Shown piece by piece: positions 18,109-25,277 of a stretch of DNA of 31,034 nucleotides; within the stretch, counting starts at the first letter, position 1, and every line of letters begins with the position of its first letter. The position numbers and the translations under genes are program-made. The notes below the pieces were generated by a model. That model was not told where the DNA came from, did no database searches, and saw only the letters and a list, made by a program, of their open reading frames with translations. This DNA comes from DASYSL01 sp036003365. GTDB lineage: Bacteria; Eisenbacteria; RBG-16-71-46; DASYSL01. Location: assembly GCA_036003365.1 (NCBI GenBank), contig DASYSL010000016.1, forward strand, positions 1 to 31,034, written 5' to 3'.

Positions 18109-19182
18109 TTGAAGACGTTTCGCATCGCCGTCATCGGCGGCGACGGCATCGGTCCGGAAGTCACCCGCGAAGGCTTGAAGGTGCTGCGCAAGGTCGCCGA
18201 GATGGAAGGCTTCGGCGTGGACCTGACCGAGTATCCCTTCGGCGCCGAGCACTATTTGAAGACCGGCGAAGGCTTGCCGTCGGGCTTCTTGAACGAAGCG
18301 CGCCAGTATCAGGCCGTGCTCCTGGGCGCGATCGGCGATCCGCGCATCGAGGTCGGCATGCTCGAGCGCGCCATCATCTCCGGACTGCGCTTCGGGCTCG
18401 ATCTCTTCGTGAACTTGCGGCCGGTGAAGCTCTACGCCGAATCGCTGTGCCCGTTGAAGGACAAGAAGGTCGGCGACATCGACGCCATCGTCGTGCGCGA
18501 GAACACCGAGGACGTCTATGCCGGCATCGGCGGCATCTTCAAGAAGGGCACGCCCGACGAGGTGGCGGTCGCGGAGATGATCTTCACCCGCCGCGGCACC
18601 GAGCGCGTGATTCGCTACGCCTTCGAGCTGGCACGCGCGCGCGGGCGCAAGCGCGTCACCATGGTCGACAAGGCCAACGCGATTCGCGCCATGGACCTGT
18701 GGACCCGCACCTTCGCGGAGGTCGGCCGCGAGTACCCCGAGCTGGCCCAGGACCACTGGTACGTGGACGCCGCCTCGATGCAGATGGTGAAGAGCCCCGA
18801 GTCGTTCGATGTCGTGGTGACGTCGAACATGTTCGGCGACATCATCACCGACCTGGGCGGCATGATCACGGGTGGATTGGGGATCGCGGCGTCAGGCAAC
18901 ATCCATCCCGGCCAGACGTCCATGTTCGAGCCGGTGCACGGTTCGGCGCCCAAGTACGCCGGCAAGGGCGTCGCCTCGCCCATCGCCTCGATCCTCTCCG
19001 TCTCGATGATGCTCGAGTTCCTGGGCGAAGGGCGTGCCGCGAAGCGCGTCGAGGAAGCGGTCGCGGGTCTGCTCTCGAGCGGGCGCCTGCCTTCGCTTGG
19101 TACCAACTCCGGTGTGCCGACGTCGAAGCAAGGCGACATGGTGCTCGAGCAGATGGCGGCGCCGGCCGGCGCGGGGCGCTGA
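18109..19182 (+). CDS. 3-isopropylmalate dehydrogenase-like enzyme (isocitrate/isopropylmalate dehydrogenase family)
   Basis: An NAD(P)-dependent oxidative decarboxylase of a 2-hydroxy acid. 357 residues, the usual length for LeuB-type enzymes. It starts at TTG 18109, with AAGGAG five bases upstream. Motifs: GGDGIGPE (10-17), substrate loop LERAIISGLRFGLDLFVNLRPVKL (85-108) with the NLRP Arg, Tyr138 and Lys188, metal Asp220, Asp244 and Asp248 in SNMFGDIITDLGG, and EPVHGSAPKYAGKG near 290. The LER...LRF.LD..NLRP loop is closest to the LeuB form found in actinobacteria, but homoisocitrate, tartrate and malate dehydrogenases are related. With the LeuA-like gene it forms a two-step chain-elongation pair lacking the isomerase. 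Confidence 0.88.
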   Translation: MKTFRIAVIGGDGIGPEVTREGLKVLRKVAEMEGFGVDLTEYPFGAEHYLKTGEGLPSGFLNEARQYQAVLLGAIGDPRIEVGMLERAIISGLRFGLDLFVNLRPVKLYAESLCPLKDKKVGDIDAIVVRENTEDVYAGIGGIFKKGTPDEVAVAEMIFTRRGTERVIRYAFELARARGRKRVTMVDKANAIRAMDLWTRTFAEVGREYPELAQDHWYVDAASMQMVKSPESFDVVVTSNMFGDIITDLGGMITGGLGIAASGNIHPGQTSMFEPVHGSAPKYAGKGVASPIASILSVSMMLEFLGEGRAAKRVEEAVAGLLSSGRLPSLGTNSGVPTSKQGDMVLEQMAAPAGAGR

Positions 19183-19885
19183 GCTGCTCCGGCCGCTCGT
19201 TCTCGTCGTCGCCCTGATCGGATTCGGGAGCATTCCCCGACTGGCCGACGCCCAGTCCTTCGATACCACACGTACGACGGTGCCCAAGTCCGTGCAGGCC
19301 TCGACCATTCTCACGTTGTTTCAATGGCTGGAGCCCGACTACAAGAAAGACGATTTCGAAACCGACCAGCAATTCCGGGAACGAATGGCCCATACGCCCC
19401 TCGATCCCAAGCTCCGCGTCATTGCGCTCTCACCTGCAGCCTACGCCTACGATGCCGAGCGCCACGTGTTGAGCATTCCTCTCCACCACAAGCAGTGGCG
19501 ATCGCAGCATTGGTCGGATGTGTTCATCTACGGGCACGCGGACGATCTGGGCCTGCCCATCGACTACGGCTTGTCCGTGCCGGCGGAGTCCGAGTTCGGC
19601 CAGCTCCTGGCTCAAGGGGACACAAGTGGAATCAAGCTCCCGGCCAATCCCGCGACCGCCGACGCGATGCACAACAAGCGCGTGGATTGCCTGCTTCTCT
19701 ACCGGCTGATTCGCGGCGACGAGTCGTCGCCGATCTGGGAGAAGAGGAGCTTGCACCCGGGCTGGGACAACGGCCCGGAGATGTACACCTGGCGCTATCT
19801 CTATGCGGATGTCGTGGGACTCTGGCTCTTCGACCCGAGCAAGAAGCGTCCGGTGATCCAGAAGTTCGCCTTCGCCCCGCGATGA
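19112..19885 (+). CDS. Secreted protein of unknown function
   Basis: The frame is open to the TGA at 19883-19885. A signal-peptide-like stretch (LLRPLVLVVALIGFGSIPRLADAQS) begins right after the LeuB-like stop codon. The only usual start codon that includes it is GTG at 19112, inside the LeuB-like gene, giving 257 residues with a strongly basic N-terminus; a CTG at 19184 would give a cleaner signal peptide. The start is therefore uncertain. The mature part is about 210 residues, globular, rich in Trp and His, with FQWLEPDYKKDDF, SIPLHHKQWRSQHW and RYLYADVVGLWLFDP. I recognise no family. It is followed 37 bases later by another secreted unknown protein. Confidence 0.65.
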   Translation: MCRRRSKATWCSSRWRRRPARGAELLRPLVLVVALIGFGSIPRLADAQSFDTTRTTVPKSVQASTILTLFQWLEPDYKKDDFETDQQFRERMAHTPLDPKLRVIALSPAAYAYDAERHVLSIPLHHKQWRSQHWSDVFIYGHADDLGLPIDYGLSVPAESEFGQLLAQGDTSGIKLPANPATADAMHNKRVDCLLLYRLIRGDESSPIWEKRSLHPGWDNGPEMYTWRYLYADVVGLWLFDPSKKRPVIQKFAFAPR

Positions 19886-19922
19886 CGGCTCGAGCACCGC
19901 GCCGGGTAATCTGAGTCGCCGC

Positions 19923-20807
19923 ATGAATCGAGCGCTGCTGGTTCTGTGCGCCTGCGTGTTGTTTCCCGACGTGGTCCTGGCCCGCCCCGTCACGTGGAAG
20001 GACCTCGCTCCGCGCGCCTCGGGCATCTTCCTGGCCGAGGTGACCGCGGTCAGGCAGCACGACGATCGCCCCGTGGATGGCAACCTCGTCGAGATCTCCG
20101 ATCTCAAAATCATCCGCGCCACCGGTCAGCCCCTGAGAGAAGTTGGAGCCTTCATCGCTGATGCCGGAATGCGGCTTGAAGTCCCGCCCGATCTTCCCAC
20201 CCCACCGCCACCCAAGTTTATGATGAAGGCCGGCGATTTGGTCGTGGGCAAGCGCTATTGGTTCGCGACCGCCTCGACCAGAGATCCTGCTGCGTATCCC
20301 GACCGAGTCTCCGGGTGGTGGCCAGTCGATGACTCCATCGCCGCCCCTGCTTTCGACGCGGCGATCCGAGACAACGTGCTTCGTTGGAGCCCGACCTACG
20401 AACCGGGGAGCGGCCTCACGTACGGCTTGCTGGCGAACCCTTCAGGAGGCACCTGGCGGACCCGCGTTTGGAACGACCACGATGTCTTGTGGGAACGAGA
20501 GTTTCGAGGACAGCACGTCAAGGAATGGAATCTGGTCCCGGCTGACGTCTACCCGGATTCCTGCCTGCCTCCCCACACGAAGATGAACACGCTCCTGCTC
20601 CAGGTCGCGAACTTCGAGGTCATTCCGGAGAAGAACGAATGGCAGATTCCGGCCGGAGCCTATGACATCGTCTATCTGCTCGAAGCGCAAACGGGCCGCA
20701 AGCTCGCCACTCTCGTGCGCAGCCCGATCCGGCTCTTCTGCGTCCACACCTACGATTCCCACGGAAAGATCGTGAGTGGATTCTTCGGGCCGGCGCCGAA
20801 ACCCTGA
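19923..20807 (+). CDS. Secreted protein of unknown function
   Basis: 294 residues with a Sec signal peptide (MNRALLVLCACVLFPDVVLA, cleavage near 20). The mature protein starts RPVTWKDLAPRASGIFLAEV, a phrase often seen at the start of small secreted proteins that resemble OB/NTF2-like folds, and contains KAGDLVVGKRYWF. It is rich in Trp and Pro and has no transmembrane segment after the signal. A distinctive segment, TWRTRVWNDHDVLWEREFRG, lies near the middle. No family assigned. It ends 26 bases from the stop of the minus-strand gene at 20834, so the two genes are convergent. Confidence 0.75.
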   Translation: MNRALLVLCACVLFPDVVLARPVTWKDLAPRASGIFLAEVTAVRQHDDRPVDGNLVEISDLKIIRATGQPLREVGAFIADAGMRLEVPPDLPTPPPPKFMMKAGDLVVGKRYWFATASTRDPAAYPDRVSGWWPVDDSIAAPAFDAAIRDNVLRWSPTYEPGSGLTYGLLANPSGGTWRTRVWNDHDVLWEREFRGQHVKEWNLVPADVYPDSCLPPHTKMNTLLLQVANFEVIPEKNEWQIPAGAYDIVYLLEAQTGRKLATLVRSPIRLFCVHTYDSHGKIVSGFFGPAPKP

Positions 20808-20833
20808 GGGCAGCGCCCGCCTCGCTCACCATA

Positions 20834-21535
20834 TCAGTCGTCCTTGGTCTTCACCACCCAGTTCACATCGATGCGGGCGAAGTCGGATGCGGGGCCGGGA
20901 TCGATCTTTGTGAAATGCCAGAGCAGGTGTGACTTGTTGCGCGATGTGGGTTCGGGGCGAGCTGTGGCGCCACTTGCGACCGGTTCGTCGAACTGAACGT
21001 CAATATCAGCGACGCCGATGGGTCCTGCCCACGAGGAGCCCGTCCATAAGATGTATTCGAAGGAGCGTGACGACAGGTCAACCGACGTGCCCGGTTTCGC
21101 AACGTAAGTTTCACGAAGGCACCTCGTCTGTCCCGCCTCGAACGAAACCTCTTTCACCCACCACGATCCCTTGTCCGCATAGACTTCATTGGTTGAATCC
21201 GGCAACACTCGAATGGCAGCGGGCTTTCCGTCTACAGACGAATGGAACTCATCGAAAGGCGTCGCCCCAGGAACATCGCCCTCCGAGGCACAGGGAAAGC
21301 CCACCGTCACCCGTGTTGCGGGGCCATGATTGTGGAGGTAGAACACGCAGTCCACTACGATACGATCCCTTCGGAGCTTCGCCCGCACACGCTCTGAGGT
21401 CATTTCGATCGTTGGATGAGCCTGAATCGCGCGGACTGCTCCGCCTACTGCCTCGATTGCGGCGTCGTCCGCGTGCGCCGGGCGTGCAGAAACCAGAAAC
21501 CCAAAGAATAACGTTGCCAGGCCCCAACGAATCAT
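20834..21535 (-). CDS. Small secreted protein, possibly DUF4424-like
   Basis: 233 residues with a Sec signal peptide (MIRWGLATLFFGFLVSARPAHA, cleavage near 22). The mature part opens with IEMTSERVRAKLRRDRIVVDCVFYLHN, followed by a predicted beta-sandwich with VTVGFPCASEGD, a pattern of surface-exposed strands with two Cys (VDCVF, RCLRE). The arrangement of an early MxSExV strand, then YxFxN and FP, resembles DUF4424 proteins, but this is weak. It starts seven bases after the PPK2 stop, so it is the last gene of the minus-strand run. Function unknown. Confidence 0.7.
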   Translation of the reverse strand: MIRWGLATLFFGFLVSARPAHADDAAIEAVGGAVRAIQAHPTIEMTSERVRAKLRRDRIVVDCVFYLHNHGPATRVTVGFPCASEGDVPGATPFDEFHSSVDGKPAAIRVLPDSTNEVYADKGSWWVKEVSFEAGQTRCLRETYVAKPGTSVDLSSRSFEYILWTGSSWAGPIGVADIDVQFDEPVASGATARPEPTSRNKSHLLWHFTKIDPGPASDFARIDVNWVVKTKDD

Positions 21536-21542
21536 GGCCGTC

Positions 21543-22355
21543 TCAATAAACCGCCTTCACGTACTTGAAGGCGTAGTCAGGCTCGCGGTAGCCGCCGCGC
21601 TTGCCGCGTTTCGGCAATTTGACCTTCTCGCTCGGCAACTTCTTGTAGGGAACGTGATTCAAGAGATGCGTGATCAAGTTGAGCCGTGCGCGCCGCTTGA
21701 AATCGCTGGGCACCACGAACCAGGGCGCATAGGACGTGTCGGTCGCCTTGAACATGTCGTCGCGGGCGCGTGAATAGTCGTACCAGCGGTTGTATGACTT
21801 GAGATCCATCGGCGAGAGCTTCCACACCTTGCGCGGATCGTCGATGCGGTCCTCGAGGCGGCGCGTCTGCTCCTCCATGGTCACCTCGAGCCAGTACTTG
21901 ATGAGGATGATTCCCGATTCCACGATGCCGCGCTCGATGATCGGGATGACCTTTAAGAACCGCAGGCTGTCCTCCTCCTCGCAGAAGCCGAGGACACGCT
22001 CCACGCCGGCACGGTTGTACCAGCTGCGGTCGAAGATGACAATCTCGCCCGCGCTCGGGAAGTGTCGCACGTAGCGCTGCATGTACATCTGCGTCTTCTC
22101 GCGCTCGGTGGGCGCCGGCAGCGCCGTGACCCGGAAGATGCGTGGGCTCACGCGCTCCGTGATCGCCTTGATGGCTCCGCCCTTCCCCGCGCCATCACGG
22201 CCCTCGAAGACCACGATGACCCGGAGCCCTTTGTGCACCACCCACTGCTGCAGGCGCACCAGCTCGCCGTGCAGCTTCTTCAGCTTCTCCTCGTAGTCCT
22301 TGCGCTTAAGATCTTCGGTTGCCGTGGACTTCGCCGGCGTCTTCTTGCGCTTCAT
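21543..22355 (-). CDS. ppk2: PPK2-family polyphosphate kinase
   Basis: PPK2 enzymes transfer phosphate between polyphosphate and nucleotides, often making GTP or ATP from polyphosphate. From the ATG at 22355 (GAGAGG eight bases upstream) it has 270 residues; a GTG at 22439 would only run out of frame through the SulP gene end and is rejected. Walker A GRDGAGKGG at 52-60 (Lys58), QRYVRHFPSAGEIVIFDRSWYNRAGVERV with Walker B and lid Arg, and EVTMEEQTRRLEDRIDDPRKVWKLSPMD are family hallmarks. The C-terminus ends YAFKYVKAVY. It lies 37 bases after the SulP transporter gene. Subclass (ADP, AMP or GDP preference) is not assigned. Confidence 0.95.
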   Translation of the reverse strand: MKRKKTPAKSTATEDLKRKDYEEKLKKLHGELVRLQQWVVHKGLRVIVVFEGRDGAGKGGAIKAITERVSPRIFRVTALPAPTEREKTQMYMQRYVRHFPSAGEIVIFDRSWYNRAGVERVLGFCEEEDSLRFLKVIPIIERGIVESGIILIKYWLEVTMEEQTRRLEDRIDDPRKVWKLSPMDLKSYNRWYDYSRARDDMFKATDTSYAPWFVVPSDFKRRARLNLITHLLNHVPYKKLPSEKVKLPKRGKRGGYREPDYAFKYVKAVY

Positions 22356-22392
22356 GGCTCGTGCCTCTCGAAAGCGGGCGTTCCGTGCCCGG

Positions 22393-24150
22393 TCATCTGG
22401 CGTCGGGATGTTTGGCGAGGTAGGCGTCGACGGCGTCACCGACCGTGACGAAGAACGTATGCTCGCCCAGCGTCTCGAAAGCGTTCATCCGCTTGAGTTG
22501 GTCCTTCACCGGATCCTTCATCTCCGCGAAGTTGAACTCGATACCGGCGCCGTGGAGTGTGGAGTCCAGCTCCGTCAGCATGTCGACCGCGGTCACGTCC
22601 ACGCTGGTCACGGGCTCGGCCGCGACGATCACCCAGCGCACCGGAGTCACCGCCGCGGCGACGGCGTCGAGGATCGCCACGCGGAACTGCTCGGCATTGG
22701 CGAAGAAGAGCGGCGCGTCCCAGCGAAAAAGAAGGAGACCGGGAAACTGGTGGGCGCCGGGATATCGCGTCACGTCGTGAAAGCCGCTCACGCCTTCCGG
22801 TTTGCCCAGCACGGCGTGATGCGGCTTCCACGCGTCCCAGACGAACTCGGCGAGCGCGATCCCGACCGCAATCAGGATGCCGGGAATCGGGCCCAGCAGC
22901 ACCACACCCAGGAACGCGGCCCAAGAGAGCCAGAACTCCCAGCGCTGGATCCGGTACAGGCGTCCGAGATCGGCGATCTCGAAGAGACCGATCGCCGAGG
23001 CGATCACCACCGCGGCGAGTGCGGTGTCTGGCAGGTCGTGCAGAAGACGCGGAGCGAAAACGAGCAACAAGGCGATGGCAACGGCACCGACGACGGTGGT
23101 GAGCTGCGTCTTGGCGCCGCTCGCCTCGGCCACCGGCGTGCGCGAGGCGCTGCTCGAGATCGGGAAGCCCTGGAAGAGACCGGCCGCGAGGTTGGCCGCG
23201 CCGAGCCCGATCATCTCCTGGTTGGGATCGACGTGGGTGCGCGTCTTGATGGCATAGACGCGCGACAACACGCTCGTGTCGGCGAAAGAGACCACGGCGA
23301 TGCCGATGGCCGGCGCGCACAGCGCGCCGATCTCTTTGAACGTGGGCATGGGAAGGCCGAATTGCGGCAAGCCCTGCGGGAGATCGCCGAGAATCTTGAC
23401 GCCAAGGCGATCGAGACCGAACACGGCCACCGCGATCGTCGCGCCGCCCACCGCGAAGAGCACGCCGGGCATCTTGAGGAAGCGCTTGAGGACCATGATG
23501 GCGACGAGCGTCGTGCCGCCCAGGGCGAGCGCCACGAGGTTGGTCTTGCCCTCGAACAAGCCCGATCCGAACCCGATCCCGCGGTCGATGATGCTCTCGC
23601 CCTTGACCGAGAAGCCGAAGAGCTTGGGCATCTGGCTCACCAGCACGGTGAGCGCGATGCCGTTCATGTAGCCGTAGCGAATCGGCTTGGCGAGCAGATC
23701 GGTGATGAATCCGAGGCGCAGGACGCCGGCGAGCACACCGAACGCGCCCGCCAGGAGAGCGAGCATGCCTGCCAGGATCAGCGCATGTGCCGGGTCCCCA
23801 GCCGCGAGTGGAACGATGGCCGCAGCGATCATGGGCGCGAGCGACGAGTCGGGGCCGAGCACGAGAATCCGGCTCGGGCCGAAGACCGCGTAGGCGAGCA
23901 GAGGAACGATGGTCGCGTAGAGACCGTAGATCGCGGGAAGACCGGCGGCGGTCGAGTAGGCCATGCCCACGGGAACGAGAATCGCCGTGAGCACGAGGCC
24001 AGCGCGCAGGTCGGGCATGAGCCATGTGCCCTGGTAGTGGCGCAGGACGTAGAGGCCCGGGAGCCAACGGTACATCCCCTTCTGGTCGGCAGGCGGCCCG
24101 ATGCGCAGGAGTGCTGCGGCCGCGGGATTCTCGATCGCTCTCGCTTCCAT
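22393..24150 (-). CDS. SulP-family anion transporter with STAS domain
   Basis: An inner-membrane transporter of the SLC26A/SulP family, moving sulfate, bicarbonate or similar anions. 585 residues: cytoplasmic N-terminus, about 10-14 hydrophobic segments (from LRAGLVLTAILVPVGMAY near 50 to LSWAAFLGVVLLGPIPGILIAVGIAL near 415), with SSSASRTPVAEASGAKTQL in the conserved region at about 338, and a C-terminal STAS domain from about 455 (PGLLLFRWDAPLFFANAEQF, VTSVDVTAVDML) to the end. The STAS Ser/Thr site is in the VTSVDVTA part. Its ATG directly follows the stop of the permease gene (TAG-ATG), so it is translated in the same operon. The substrate cannot be told from sequence. Confidence 0.93.
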   Translation of the reverse strand: MEARAIENPAAAALLRIGPPADQKGMYRWLPGLYVLRHYQGTWLMPDLRAGLVLTAILVPVGMAYSTAAGLPAIYGLYATIVPLLAYAVFGPSRILVLGPDSSLAPMIAAAIVPLAAGDPAHALILAGMLALLAGAFGVLAGVLRLGFITDLLAKPIRYGYMNGIALTVLVSQMPKLFGFSVKGESIIDRGIGFGSGLFEGKTNLVALALGGTTLVAIMVLKRFLKMPGVLFAVGGATIAVAVFGLDRLGVKILGDLPQGLPQFGLPMPTFKEIGALCAPAIGIAVVSFADTSVLSRVYAIKTRTHVDPNQEMIGLGAANLAAGLFQGFPISSSASRTPVAEASGAKTQLTTVVGAVAIALLLVFAPRLLHDLPDTALAAVVIASAIGLFEIADLGRLYRIQRWEFWLSWAAFLGVVLLGPIPGILIAVGIALAEFVWDAWKPHHAVLGKPEGVSGFHDVTRYPGAHQFPGLLLFRWDAPLFFANAEQFRVAILDAVAAAVTPVRWVIVAAEPVTSVDVTAVDMLTELDSTLHGAGIEFNFAEMKDPVKDQLKRMNAFETLGEHTFFVTVGDAVDAYLAKHPDAR

Positions 24151-25275
24151 CTACTTGGTGACCGCGATCGACTTGCGGAAGAGCGAGATGCTGTAGATGA
24201 AGAAGCTAGCGCCCACGAGACCCACCATCAGGAACTGGCGCCACACGGCGCTCAATCCGCCCCCGCGATAGATGATCACCTGCGAGAAGCTCACGAAGTG
24301 GCGCGACGGCAGGAAGTAGGTGATGGCCTGCAGCCATTGCGGCTGGCTCTCGACCGGCGTGGTGCCGCCCGAGAGCAGCTGCAGCACCATGACCATGAGG
24401 ATGATGAGGAGCGCGAATTGGGCCATCGAGCGCGAGATCGTGCCCAGGTACAGCCCGAGCGCGGTGGCGAAGAACAAGTAGAGGATGACGCCGAAGAACC
24501 AGAGCAGGACGGAGCCGGCGAAGGGCACCTGGAGCAGCGTCTGCACGACCAGGAAGAGCGACAGGGCCACGGCCACCAGGATGACGAGACCGTTGGCCCA
24601 TACCTTCGCCATGGCGATCTCGAAAGCCCCGAGCGGCATCACCAGGAGGTGCTCGAGCGTGCCGTGTTCGCGCTCCCGGATCACCGCGGCCCCGGTCAGC
24701 ACGATGGTCAGGAGCGTGAGCTGGTTGATGATGGCGACGATGCTCGTGAACCAGGAAGAGACACCGTTGGGATTGAACAGCTTGCGGACGACCAGGTGGA
24801 CGGGCTGCGCGGCATCCGCGTCCGTGCGCGTGAGATACGTGGAGATGGTCTGGCGTGCGATGTTCTTGATGTAGTTTGAACCGACCCCGGCCTGCTGCAT
24901 GGCGGTGGCGTCGATGTTGACCTGGAGCTCCGGATTGCGGCTCGCCCGCAGATCGCTCTCGAAGTTCGGTGGCACGACGACCACGAACATGTAGCGCCCG
25001 CGGTCCATGGCGTCTTCGACCTGGCTCGTGGGAATGAGCTCCGGATACTGGAAGCGCGGTGGGAAGAAGGCGTTGAACAGCACCTTCGACAGCGGTGATT
25101 GATCCTCGTCAGCGAAGGCGATGGAGGCGTTGCGCACTTCGTTCGACGTGCCCGTGGCCTGCGAGTAGACGGAGAAGGTGAAGGCATAGAGGACGAACAA
25201 CACCATCACCTTGTCGCTCAGAAGGCTCCGGATCTCCTTGAGGCCGAGATAGAGGATGTTCTTGAGCGTCTTCAT
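24151..25275 (-). CDS. ABC-2-type permease, YhhJ-like
   Basis: Inner-membrane permease of an exporter. 374 residues, the same size as E. coli YhhJ. It has an N-terminal transmembrane segment (about 22-40), a large periplasmic domain (about 45-175: TSNEVRNASIAFADEDQSPLS, YMFVVVVPPNFESDL), then five hydrophobic segments in the C-terminal half with VIREREHGTLEHLLVMPL between the first two and SGGTTPVESQPQWLQ before the last. The ATG at 25275 lies two bases after the stop of the RbbA-like gene. It forms the third part of an OMF - HlyD - RbbA - YhhJ set. Confidence 0.92.
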   Translation of the reverse strand: MKTLKNILYLGLKEIRSLLSDKVMVLFVLYAFTFSVYSQATGTSNEVRNASIAFADEDQSPLSKVLFNAFFPPRFQYPELIPTSQVEDAMDRGRYMFVVVVPPNFESDLRASRNPELQVNIDATAMQQAGVGSNYIKNIARQTISTYLTRTDADAAQPVHLVVRKLFNPNGVSSWFTSIVAIINQLTLLTIVLTGAAVIREREHGTLEHLLVMPLGAFEIAMAKVWANGLVILVAVALSLFLVVQTLLQVPFAGSVLLWFFGVILYLFFATALGLYLGTISRSMAQFALLIILMVMVLQLLSGGTTPVESQPQWLQAITYFLPSRHFVSFSQVIIYRGGGLSAVWRQFLMVGLVGASFFIYSISLFRKSIAVTK

Positions 25276-25277
25276 CG

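Noticed and set aside
22355..22439. Upstream GTG start for ppk2 (22439)
   Set aside because: The extra residues are an out-of-frame reading of the SulP C-terminus, and the ATG at 22355 has a proper Shine-Dalgarno and gives the normal PPK2 length.
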